From an uncultured Ruminococcus sp. (GTDB lineage: Bacteria > Bacillota > Clostridia > Oscillospirales > Ruminococcaceae): a stretch of 6,098 nt of DNA. Made by a program: the position numbers and the translations under genes. The stretch is from assembly GCA_900554975.1 (NCBI GenBank), contig USJI01000076.1, positions 1 through 6,098 of the forward strand. The letters run 5' to 3'. This document shows positions 1-6,032 of this stretch, one piece after another. Each line of letters begins with the position of its first letter. Within the stretch, counting starts at the first letter, position 1. The notes below the pieces were generated by a model that made no database searches, was not told the origin of the DNA, and worked only from the letters and a program-made list of their open reading frames with translations.

Positions 1-917
1 AGTCTCTTAAAGCCTGTAAATTCATGTCTGCTTATACCCTCACATGAAACAATAAGCTCTGTAAGTGCTTTCAGTTCCTCATAACTTCCCTTTCTGTGCA
101 TTCTCTTTAAGATTTCCGCATTACAATGCTGAATCGGAATATCCATATATTTTAATATCTTGTCATTTTCAGCAATGGTGTCAAGCAGTTCATCTGTAAT
201 TCTTTCAGGGTAGCAATAGAGAACTCTTATCCATCTCAGACCATTTATTTCACAGAGCTTTTCAAGAAGTTCAGGGAGTTTTGACTCACCGTAAAGGTCT
301 TCGCCATAACGTGTAGTATCCTGAGCAATAACGACAATTTCAGTAACTCCGTTTTCCGCCATCCACTTTGCCTCGCTCAGAACCTCCTCCATAGGAACAC
401 TTCTGAAAGGTCCTCTTATCTTAGGGATAGCACAGTATGTACAGTTATTGCTGCAACCCTCCGCAATTTTCAGATATGAGAAAAACGGAAGTGTTGAAAT
501 TATTCTCTGACCTGTAACAGGCATTTCGCTTTTCGGGCAGAAATGCACAACACGTTCATTTGCCAGAACATGATCCAAAATATCAACAATATCCTTCTGA
601 TCGCCTATTCCGACAACTGCATCTATCTCAGGCATCTGTTCCGCCATTTCTTCACGGTATCTCTCTGAAAGACAGCCGGTTACAATAATCTTTTTGATTG
701 TCCCCTCTTCCTTGAGTTTTCCGAGTTCCAGAATAGTTTCAATTGCCTCCTCCTTTGCGGACTGTATAAATCCACAGGTATTGACAACAGCGATATCTGA
801 AAGTCCCGGCTCTGTTACCAGTTCATATCCTCTCTGTCTTAGTTTGTAAAGCATTCTTTCGGAATCGACAAGGTTTTTTGAACATCCCAAAGAAACCATA
901 CCCACTTTTATCGGCAT
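1..917 (-). CDS. rimO: Ribosomal protein uS12 methylthiotransferase RimO (3' end cut by window)
   Basis: RimO is a cytoplasmic radical-SAM enzyme that adds a methylthio group to the conserved aspartate of ribosomal protein uS12. My translation gives 305 codons from the ATG at 915-917; full family members have about 440 residues, so the last third, including the TRAM domain, lies outside. The N-terminus MPIKVGMVSLGCSKNLVDSE is the RimO signature, unlike MiaB, which has a QMN-type motif there. The auxiliary-cluster cysteines are C12, C48 (NTCGF) and C82 (TGCLSER). The radical-SAM CX3CX2C motif is C155, C159, C162 (EGCSNNCTYC). Later family motifs are AQDTTRYG (198-205) and YMDIPIQHCN (257-266). 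From about residue 289 to the edge the expected RTTFIxGFPGE-type motif is not readable (see findings), so the gene may be damaged or the edge sequence unreliable. A strong Shine-Dalgarno fixes the start. It follows recX by 37 nt and is probably cotranscribed with it. Confidence 0.93.
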   Translation of the reverse strand, partial: MPIKVGMVSLGCSKNLVDSERMLYKLRQRGYELVTEPGLSDIAVVNTCGFIQSAKEEAIETILELGKLKEEGTIKKIIVTGCLSERYREEMAEQMPEIDAVVGIGDQKDIVDILDHVLANERVVHFCPKSEMPVTGQRIISTLPFFSYLKIAEGCSNNCTYCAIPKIRGPFRSVPMEEVLSEAKWMAENGVTEIVVIAQDTTRYGEDLYGESKLPELLEKLCEINGLRWIRVLYCYPERITDELLDTIAENDKILKYMDIPIQHCNAEILKRMHRKGSYEELKALTELIVSCEGISRHEFTGFKR

Positions 918-923
918 ATTATG

Positions 924-932
924 CCCTCCTTA
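924..932 (-). promoter_or_regulatory. Ribosome binding site of rimO
   Basis: On the minus strand this reads TAAGGAGGG, a near-ideal Shine-Dalgarno sequence, 6 nt before the rimO ATG at 917. It supports that start and suggests rimO is translated efficiently on its own and does not depend on coupling to recX. Confidence 0.85.
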
Positions 933-954
933 AATTTTCTCTTTTTATACGGGA

Positions 955-1581
955 TCAGTCTTCTTCCCGTTCTTCTATATATTTTTTCACTGCATAGTTT
1001 ATGTCATCATAATCATATCCCGCACGGACAAGACCGTTTTTTGCACGGTTTACTGCTTTGAAATCCTCCGGATCTTCAAGATACGCAGAATATTTTCTGT
1101 CAATAAGCTTTTCAAGGCGTTCGTAAAGTCCGTCAAGATTTTCCTCGATAACTTCGTCTGCTATTCTTCCTCTTATTCCCCTTTTATAAAGTTCCTGTTT
1201 TACACGTCTGGGGCCGTAAAGTCTGCATTCCATATATGTGTAAACCACTTCCTGAGCATAACGGCGGTCGTTGATAAAACCTTTTTTCGCCATCATGTCA
1301 GTAACTTTATAACAGATATCCTCGGAATAGTTTGCCGAAAGCTTTTCAAAAAGCTGAATGTAAGAATAATCCCTCTCATTGATAAGATACATAGCACGTC
1401 TGGACGCTCTGCGCAGTTCCGATGCCATAAGCACCTGTGTCAGCTGTTCGTTTGTAATCTCCGAACCCTCCGCAAGCCCAAAACGGTTTATAATGTCCCT
1501 GTGCAGAAACACCTTTTTGACCCTGTCAATGACGACCATATATGTTTCGCCTTTGTATTTTTCAATTTTTTCTACTGTCAT
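955..1581 (-). CDS. recX: Regulatory protein RecX (RecA modulator)
   Basis: RecX binds RecA and the RecA-DNA filament and limits or remodels its activity during recombination and the SOS response, in the cytoplasm. The 208-residue product is in the usual range for Firmicutes RecX. After an N-terminal domain (about 1-50, rich in beta-type residues: VEKIEKYKGETYMVVI) come the helical RecX repeats: AMYLINERDYSYIQLFEKL (63-81), then GFINDRRYAQEVV (101-113), then YGPRRVKQELYKRGI (122-136), the family's best-conserved block. The last stretch (about 152-208) is a third, more divergent repeat. I chose the ATG at 1581 because its N-terminus lines up with known RecX proteins and it begins 4 nt after the recA stop. 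A longer reading from 1626 would overlap recA by 41 nt. No clear Shine-Dalgarno precedes the chosen start, so translation is probably coupled to recA. Family assignment rests on motifs and position next to recA. Confidence 0.9.
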   Translation of the reverse strand: MTVEKIEKYKGETYMVVIDRVKKVFLHRDIINRFGLAEGSEITNEQLTQVLMASELRRASRRAMYLINERDYSYIQLFEKLSANYSEDICYKVTDMMAKKGFINDRRYAQEVVYTYMECRLYGPRRVKQELYKRGIRGRIADEVIEENLDGLYERLEKLIDRKYSAYLEDPEDFKAVNRAKNGLVRAGYDYDDINYAVKKYIEEREED

Positions 1582-1585
1582 TTTA

Positions 1586-2794
1586 TTATTCAGCCGGTGT
1601 AAATTCTTCAAAATCCTCTTCGGCATTTACAACCGGATCAATGTCACCAAAATCGTCCGGCACTTCCTCAGGCATTTCGCCGTCTGCACTTTCAACAGCG
1701 TTTTCAGCGGCTTCTTCAAGCTTGCTCTTTTTGGTTACAGATTTCGCAACTGCTTCAAGAGCGTCCTTGTTATCCTTTATTTTTTCCTCAACAGCTTTGA
1801 GCATATCCGGATTTTCTTTCAGTGCCTTCTTTGCATTGTCACGCCCCTGACCGAGTTTCTGTCCCTCATAGCTGAACCATGAACCGCTCTTCTTTATTAT
1901 TTCAAGTTCAACCGCAAGATCGAGAACCTCACCGATACGGGATATTCCCTGACCGTAAATAATGTCAAATTCACATTCCTTAAACGGCGGAGCAACTTTG
2001 TTTTTCTTTATCTTTATTTTGGTTCGGCTTCCGATTATTTCGCCGCCGTCCTTTATAGGTTCGCCCTTTCTTACATCAATTATGACGGAAGAATAGAACT
2101 TCAGGGCACGTCCGCCCGGAGTCGTTTCAGGGTTGCCGTAAAGAACGCCGATTTTTTCACGAATCTGGTTTATAAATATTGCAACGCAGTTTGTCTTGGA
2201 AAGAAGCGGTGTAAGCTTTCTCATTGCCTGTGACATGAGTCTTGCAAGCTGTCCTACGTTGGAATCACCCATATTGCCGTCTATTTCAGCTTTAGTGGTG
2301 AGTGCCGCAACCGAGTCAAGAACAACAACGTCAATAGCACCCGACCTGACAAGAGCCTCCATTATTTCAAGGGCTTCCTCACCGCTGTTCGGCTGTGAAA
2401 CGAGAAGGTTGTCAACATCAACGCCAAGTGCACTTGCATACTTCGGGTCAAGAGCATGTTCAACGTCCACAAAGGCAACCTCACCGCCCTTTTTCTGACA
2501 TTCAGCAATGATATGCAGGGCAACGGTTGTCTTACCGGAGCTTTCCGGCCCGTAAAGTTCAACGATTCTTCCCTTCGGGACACCGCCTATACCGAGTGCA
2601 AGATCAAGTCCCATAGAACCTGTCGGTATGGAATCAATCTGCATTGTCTGGTTTGCACCAAGCTTTATGACTGCACCTTTTCCATAATTTTTCTCTATCT
2701 GGGCAATGGCACTTGCAAGAGCCTTTTTCTTTTCTTCTTTGGTTGTCGGAATAACAAGCGGTTTGACTTTTTTCTTTAAATCTGTTTTTGCCAT
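1586..2794 (-). CDS. recA: Recombinase RecA
   Basis: RecA is the ATP-dependent DNA strand-exchange protein that forms filaments on single-stranded DNA, drives homologous recombination and triggers LexA self-cleavage. The 402-residue product carries the whole core: Walker A GPESSGKT (82-89), catalytic glutamate in FVDVEHALD (E112), Walker B VVVLDS (156-161), loop L1 region [19 protein letters not shown] (173-191), [10 protein letters not shown] (207-216) leading into loop L2 with [14 protein letters not shown] (221-234), and the C-terminal domain motif [14 protein letters not shown] (308-321). RecA is usually about 345-355 residues. The excess here is a C-terminal tail in which residues 359-402 contain 18 Asp/Glu and no Lys/Arg. 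The ATG at 2794 is preferred over an upstream ATG at 2830 because it gives the typical MAKTDLKKK start and has GGAGGA 6 nt upstream. The gene follows prmC by 13 nt and ends with tandem TAA TAA immediately before recX. I see no SOS box in the gap or in nearby prmC sequence. Confidence 0.99.
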   Translation of the reverse strand: MAKTDLKKKVKPLVIPTTKEEKKKALASAIAQIEKNYGKGAVIKLGANQTMQIDSIPTGSMGLDLALGIGGVPKGRIVELYGPESSGKTTVALHIIAECQKKGGEVAFVDVEHALDPKYASALGVDVDNLLVSQPNSGEEALEIMEALVRSGAIDVVVLDSVAALTTKAEIDGNMGDSNVGQLARLMSQAMRKLTPLLSKTNCVAIFINQIREKIGVLYGNPETTPGGRALKFYSSVIIDVRKGEPIKDGGEIIGSRTKIKIKKNKVAPPFKECEFDIIYGQGISRIGEVLDLAVELEIIKKSGSWFSYEGQKLGQGRDNAKKALKENPDMLKAVEEKIKDNKDALEAVAKSVTKKSKLEEAAENAVESADGEMPEEVPDDFGDIDPVVNAEEDFEEFTPAE

Positions 2795-2800
2795 AATGTT

Positions 2801-2806
2801 TCCTCC
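2801..2806 (-). promoter_or_regulatory. Ribosome binding site of recA
   Basis: Minus-strand GGAGGA lies 6 nt before the ATG at 2794, inside the 13-nt gap after the prmC stop. It decides the recA start in favour of MAKTDL over the upstream in-frame ATG at 2830, which would lie inside prmC. Confidence 0.85.
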
Positions 2807-2807
2807 G

Positions 2808-3650
2808 TTATATTTTTTCTCCCCGGACAACTCTTATAATTCCGGATAAATCCTTTATCTCTTCTATATTTTCAAACTGGTTTTCTTCAAGTATTTTTCT
2901 TACGTCCTTTTCCTGTCCCATTCCGATTTCATATGCCAGCACACCGCCTTTTTTCAGCGTGTCTTTCCAGAGAACGGTTATCTTCCTGTAAAAGTCAAGT
3001 CCATCCTCACCGCCGAAAAGCGCCGTCTGTGGTTCAAACGAAACCTCTTTCTGGAGAACTGTCATATCCTCAGCTGTAAGGTACGGCGGATTACAGACTA
3101 TTATATCTGCGTCCGAAAATTTTTCCGCTGTTTCCTTTCTGAGCACATCTCCCGAAACTATGCTGACTCTGACATTATTAAGTTCTGCATTTTTTCTGAT
3201 ATAGCCGATTGCTGTTTCTGAAATTTCAACGGCTGTAACGTTCGCTGACGGAATGTTCTTTGCAATTGTAACGGCAAGACAGCCGCTCCCCGAACAAAGG
3301 TCAAGTACCTTTGGTTTGTCAGTCCTTTTGGCAAAATCAAGTGCAGTTTCCGCAAGCGTTTCTGTATCCTGCCTCGGAATAAGAACCCCCTCGCCGACAT
3401 AGAACGGAAGCCCGTAAAACTCCCATTCGCCAAGAATATACTGCAAGGGATAACCGCTTATTCTGCGGTATATAATATTATTCGCCTTTATTTCAGTTTC
3501 CTGCGGCATTTCCGGTCTTTCGAGCAGAAGTCTGCTGAGTTTCTTACCGGAAATATGTTCCAGAATGCACATCGCCTCAAATTCCGGTGATTCTATGCCA
3601 TTTTGTCTGAGCATATTTTTCAGATGTGCATAAAGCTGAGGAGCTGTCAC
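2808..3650 (-). CDS. prmC: Peptide chain release factor N5-glutamine methyltransferase PrmC (HemK family)
   Basis: PrmC methylates the glutamine of the GGQ motif in release factors RF1 and RF2, using S-adenosylmethionine, which speeds peptide release at stop codons. The 280-residue product has the family's usual length and order. A helical release-factor-binding N-domain (about 1-75) ends in [15 protein letters not shown] (66-80). Next come the linker motif VLIPRQDTE (89-97), SAM motif [14 protein letters not shown] (115-127), the acidic motif VTAVEIS (138-144), the catalytic NPPY (187-190), and [14 protein letters not shown] (205-218). Two adjacent GTG codons could start it, at 3653 and 3650. 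I chose 3650: AGGAGG at 3658-3663 is then 7 nt away (4 nt for the other), and the start overlaps the upstream stop as GTGA. The 4-nt overlap with the DUF1385 gene implies coupled translation. Its classical neighbour prfA is absent here; recA follows instead. Confidence 0.95.
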   Translation of the reverse strand: MTAPQLYAHLKNMLRQNGIESPEFEAMCILEHISGKKLSRLLLERPEMPQETEIKANNIIYRRISGYPLQYILGEWEFYGLPFYVGEGVLIPRQDTETLAETALDFAKRTDKPKVLDLCSGSGCLAVTIAKNIPSANVTAVEISETAIGYIRKNAELNNVRVSIVSGDVLRKETAEKFSDADIIVCNPPYLTAEDMTVLQKEVSFEPQTALFGGEDGLDFYRKITVLWKDTLKKGGVLAYEIGMGQEKDVRKILEENQFENIEEIKDLSGIIRVVRGEKI

Positions 3651-4561
3651 CACTTATCCTCCTCAAGGTTTTCCGGAATACATGGCTTTATTGCCGCTAT
3701 CGCACATTCAATTTCGCTGTCGTCCGGTTCTTTTGTGGTAAGACGCTGTATGTAAAGACCCGGTGCTGATATGATTTTTGTAAACAGATTGTCATAGCGT
3801 CCGGCGATTCTGATAAGCTCGTATGAAATACCCAGCATAAGCGGAAGGAGAATTATGCTTGAAACAACCCTCTGCCACACAACTGTAAACGGGATAAGGC
3901 ACATCACGAGAATGCTTATAATCAGGGTAATAACGATAAAGCTTGTTCCGCATCTCGGGTGAAAACGTGTCTGTTTTTTAACATTTGCAACGTTGAGTTC
4001 AAGTCCCGCTTCAAAGCAGGCTATCGTTTTATGTTCCGCACCATGATATTCATAAGTACGCTTTATATCCTTCATCATAGCTGTTGATGCAAGGTACGCT
4101 ATAAAAACAACGATTTTTATAATACCCTCCGAAAATGAACGCACAAACCTGTTGACTGTAAGCACATCAAAGAAATTTACTATCCATTTCGGCAGAAAAA
4201 CAAAAAGTCCGACAGCAACAACAAGTCCCAGAACCATGGCAACACTCATAATCGCACCCATAGCCTTATCGCTCAGCTTTTCATCTTCCTCTGCTTCTTC
4301 ATCGTCCATCTGCTTTTCGGCAGACTTCATAAGACACTTGTAGCCATCTTTCATGGAACTTATAAAGTTGAATATACCCCTGACAAGAGGTGTCTTTCTG
4401 TACCATGCAGTTACCGGTTTTTTATCCCAGATTTCAACATCTATTTCGCCGTTCGGAAGCCTGCAGGCCATTGCTCCCTTTTTGACGCCGCTCATCATGA
4501 TTCCCTCAATAAGAGCCTGTCCGCCTATTCTGGACTTGTGGTTTTCATTCTTTTCACTCAT
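3647..4561 (-). CDS. yqhQ: DUF1385 family membrane protein (YqhQ-like), function unknown
   Basis: This 304-residue protein belongs to the DUF1385/YqhQ family, which is often called a predicted metal-dependent enzyme; I know of no established reaction. It opens with the family motif GGQALIEGIMM (13-23) and a soluble region with an acidic stretch (DDEEAEEDEK, 86-95). Hydrophobic segments likely to cross the membrane are at about 101-124, 144-163, 206-226 and 230-249. Two signature blocks hold possible metal ligands: YHGAEHK (172-178) and RFHPRCGTSF (199-208), giving His173, His177, His201 and Cys204. The conserved tail APGLYIQRLTTKEP (266-279) follows the last membrane segment. The ATG at 4561 has GGAAAGG at 9 nt. 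The stop overlaps the prmC start, and DUF1385-prmC adjacency is, from memory, common in Clostridia, which hints at a shared transcript more than a shared pathway. The gene symbol is borrowed from Bacillus subtilis. Confidence 0.92.
   Translation of the reverse strand: MSEKNENHKSRIGGQALIEGIMMSGVKKGAMACRLPNGEIDVEIWDKKPVTAWYRKTPLVRGIFNFISSMKDGYKCLMKSAEKQMDDEEAEEDEKLSDKAMGAIMSVAMVLGLVVAVGLFVFLPKWIVNFFDVLTVNRFVRSFSEGIIKIVVFIAYLASTAMMKDIKRTYEYHGAEHKTIACFEAGLELNVANVKKQTRFHPRCGTSFIVITLIISILVMCLIPFTVVWQRVVSSIILLPLMLGISYELIRIAGRYDNLFTKIISAPGLYIQRLTTKEPDDSEIECAIAAIKPCIPENLEEDKW
3658..3663 (-). promoter_or_regulatory. Ribosome binding site of prmC, inside the DUF1385 gene
   Basis: Minus-strand AGGAGG (within GAGGAGGATAA) lies in the last codons of the DUF1385 gene, where it also encodes part of the EED residues. 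Its spacing is 7 nt to the GTG at 3650 and 4 nt to the GTG at 3653, which favours the former as the prmC start. Confidence 0.8.
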
Positions 4562-4570
4562 TGCTTTTTG

Positions 4571-4577
4571 CCTTTCC
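4571..4577 (-). promoter_or_regulatory. Likely ribosome binding site of the DUF1385 gene
   Basis: Minus-strand GGAAAGG sits 9 nt before the ATG at 4561. It is a weaker match to the anti-Shine-Dalgarno than the sites of recA, prmC and rimO, and four of its bases lie in one arm of a short inverted repeat (4574-4593), which could mask it in the mRNA. Confidence 0.5.
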
Positions 4578-4593
4578 GTCCGATTTACCGGAA
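4574..4593 (-). repeat. Short inverted repeat in the kinase-DUF1385 gap
   Basis: The minus strand reads TTCCG, a 10-nt loop, then CGGAA: a perfect 5-bp stem wholly inside the 37-nt intergenic gap. The downstream arm overlaps the probable DUF1385 ribosome binding site. There is no T-run after it, so it is not an intrinsic terminator. A stem this short may be chance. Confidence 0.35.
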
Positions 4594-4598
4594 CCTGT

Positions 4599-6011
4599 TT
4601 ACTTCTCCTCCTGTTTCTGAGGAGGTATTATGATAATAACGTTCGTTCCCCGTCCCTCTTCACTTTCAACTGTAAGCGTTCCGCCATGCATCTGGATTAT
4701 CTCGTCAGCAACAGCAAGACCGATTCCTGAACCTTTTTTCGTGTGGTTCGCCTTGTAGAATTTTTCCTTTATCTTCGGCAGGTCGGATTTTTTAATTCCG
4801 CAGCCGTTATCCTTGACTGTTATTTTAATATCCCCTTCGGCAGAAGTTCCGGCAACTATCTTGACCGTTCCGCCCTTGTTGGAATATTTTATAGCATTGT
4901 CTATAATGTTTATAAACACCTGTTTGATGCGGTTCTTGTCGCCGTAAACTATCGGCAGCATCTCAGGTTCTTCATAGGTCACTGTCACGTCTTCAGTTTT
5001 GGCACGTTCCGCATATATCAGAACCGCTTCGCCAAGTTCCGCCAGAACGTCCATCGGAGCGAACTGCAATGAAAAGTGACCATTCTGCATTCTCGAAAAG
5101 TCCAGCAGTTCCTCAACCATCTGTGAAAGACGCTCTGTTTCGTTGGTGATTACCCTTATACCCTTGCTTATGATTTCAGGGTCATTGTCAAGACGTATCG
5201 TTTCCGCCCAGCCCTTTATTGCTGTAAGAGGTGTCCGCAGTTCATGAGAAACCGAAGACATGAATTCATTCTTCATGCTGTCGGCATTTGAAAGCTCGTC
5301 CGCCATATGGTTTATAGCTGTACAGAGGTCACCGATTTCATCATCGGTATTGTTCCTGATGCGAACTGAAAAATCACCCTTTGCAAACTTTGCCGCTGTT
5401 TCACTTATCTGCTGAACAGGTTTCACAATGGAACTGACAAAATAAAATCCCGTAAACGCAAGCAAAAGCAGAATAGCGATACAGGTAACTGTCAGAATGA
5501 TTATAAATCCTGTTACAGTGTCATCAATTTCCGAAAGGGACACGACTGCCCTTATGGCACTGTATTCCGTATTCATGTAAGCTATGGAATAGGTAACAGC
5601 CATAATCCTCTCGCTGCTTGACTGCTTTCCGATATAGTATCCGTATCTGTCATCGGACTTCATAGCCTCATCATAATCAGCCATATAAACCGTCGTATCA
5701 GGAGAGAAACCGGAAGATGTCAGCGAAATTTTTCCTTTGGAATTTACAGCCATAAGTTCCATCTTATCCTTTTCCGAAAAGTTTTCCAGCATATTGCGGA
5801 CTTCAGCAGAAAAGTTGACAGAACTGTCCTCAGCATAAAGCGAAAGGATACTTGCAACAGAATTTATTTTTGATGTCAGATACTGCTTTGCGGAATTGTA
5901 ATAATAATTCTGGATAGCGTAAATAAAAATCATCTCGATAACCAGAAGTATCATAAGAACAATACCCAGATTGTTAAGCAGCCAGCGTTTAGTAATGCTT
6001 TTCTTGCCCAA
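4599..6011 (-). CDS. Sensor histidine kinase with HAMP domain
   Basis: This is a membrane sensor kinase of the EnvZ/PhoR-like class, expected to autophosphorylate on histidine and pass phosphate to the response regulator encoded just upstream. The 470 residues read: short basic N-terminus; membrane segment about 13-33; extracytoplasmic region about 34-165, a plausible sensing domain with no motif I recognise; second membrane segment about 166-192; HAMP about 193-245; HisKA with the H-box SSVSHELRTPLTAIKGW (252-268, phosphoacceptor His256); then the ATPase domain with N-box INIIDNAIKYS (367-377), G1 DNGCGI (401-406) and G2 GSGIGLAV (427-434). All catalytic boxes are intact. The start appears to be TTG at 6011: no ATG or GTG lies between the upstream stop and the first membrane segment, and CGGAG lies 11 nt upstream. 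The stimulus and targets cannot be read from the sequence. Confidence 0.95.
   Translation of the reverse strand: MGKKSITKRWLLNNLGIVLMILLVIEMIFIYAIQNYYYNSAKQYLTSKINSVASILSLYAEDSSVNFSAEVRNMLENFSEKDKMELMAVNSKGKISLTSSGFSPDTTVYMADYDEAMKSDDRYGYYIGKQSSSERIMAVTYSIAYMNTEYSAIRAVVSLSEIDDTVTGFIIILTVTCIAILLLLAFTGFYFVSSIVKPVQQISETAAKFAKGDFSVRIRNNTDDEIGDLCTAINHMADELSNADSMKNEFMSSVSHELRTPLTAIKGWAETIRLDNDPEIISKGIRVITNETERLSQMVEELLDFSRMQNGHFSLQFAPMDVLAELGEAVLIYAERAKTEDVTVTYEEPEMLPIVYGDKNRIKQVFINIIDNAIKYSNKGGTVKIVAGTSAEGDIKITVKDNGCGIKKSDLPKIKEKFYKANHTKKGSGIGLAVADEIIQMHGGTLTVESEEGRGTNVIIIIPPQKQEEK
4607..4625 (-). repeat. Perfect 6-bp inverted repeat at the 3' end of the kinase gene
   Basis: The minus strand reads CCTCCT, a 7-nt loop CAGAAAC, then AGGAGG, so the mRNA could form a tight stem-loop just before the kinase stop codon. 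It lies in the codons for the last residues (PPQKQEE). No T-run follows on either strand, so it is not a standard terminator. Confidence 0.45.
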
Positions 6012-6022
6012 TTTTAAAGCAG

Positions 6023-6027
6023 CTCCG
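6023..6027 (-). promoter_or_regulatory. Probable ribosome binding site of the kinase gene
   Basis: Minus-strand CGGAG is the only Shine-Dalgarno-like sequence in the 21-nt gap between the response regulator and the kinase. Its 11-nt spacing to the TTG at 6011 is long. Together with the TTG this suggests modest kinase translation relative to the regulator. Confidence 0.45.
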
Positions 6028-6032
6028 TTCGG

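Noticed and set aside
1582..1626. Longer recX starting at the ATG at 1626
   Set aside because: It would add 15 residues not seen in RecX proteins, overlap recA by 41 nt, and has no ribosome binding site.
1379..1882. Plus-strand open frames over recX and recA (1379-1882 and 1542-1850)
   Set aside because: They lie antisense to well-supported recX and recA, have low-complexity Ser/Phe-rich products with no family motif, and lack ribosome binding sites.
2196..2779. Plus-strand and alternative minus-strand open frames over recA (2196-2498, 2456-2779, 2362-2583)
   Set aside because: They are shadows of the strongly conserved recA frame; the products show no recognisable motifs.
2795..2830. Longer RecA starting at the ATG at 2830
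   Set aside because: The 12 extra residues are read from the prmC end and recA ribosome binding site; the GGAGGA spacing fits the ATG at 2794.
2826..2854. Inverted repeat CCGGA/TCCGG near the prmC stop as a terminator or operator
   Set aside because: The stem is 5 bp with a 13-nt loop, lies in coding sequence and is followed by purine-rich sequence, not a T-run.
3158..3433. Alternative minus-strand frame within prmC
   Set aside because: It is a shifted reading of the prmC coding region with all prmC motifs in the other frame.
4635..4650. GAAC/GTTC-like sequence as a possible LexA site
   Set aside because: It lies in the kinase coding region, the half-sites do not have the required spacing, and no promoter is near.
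4152..5072. Plus-strand open frames over DUF1385 and the kinase (4152-4343, 4353-4730, 4743-5072)
   Set aside because: They are antisense to intact genes, lack ribosome binding sites and have no family features.
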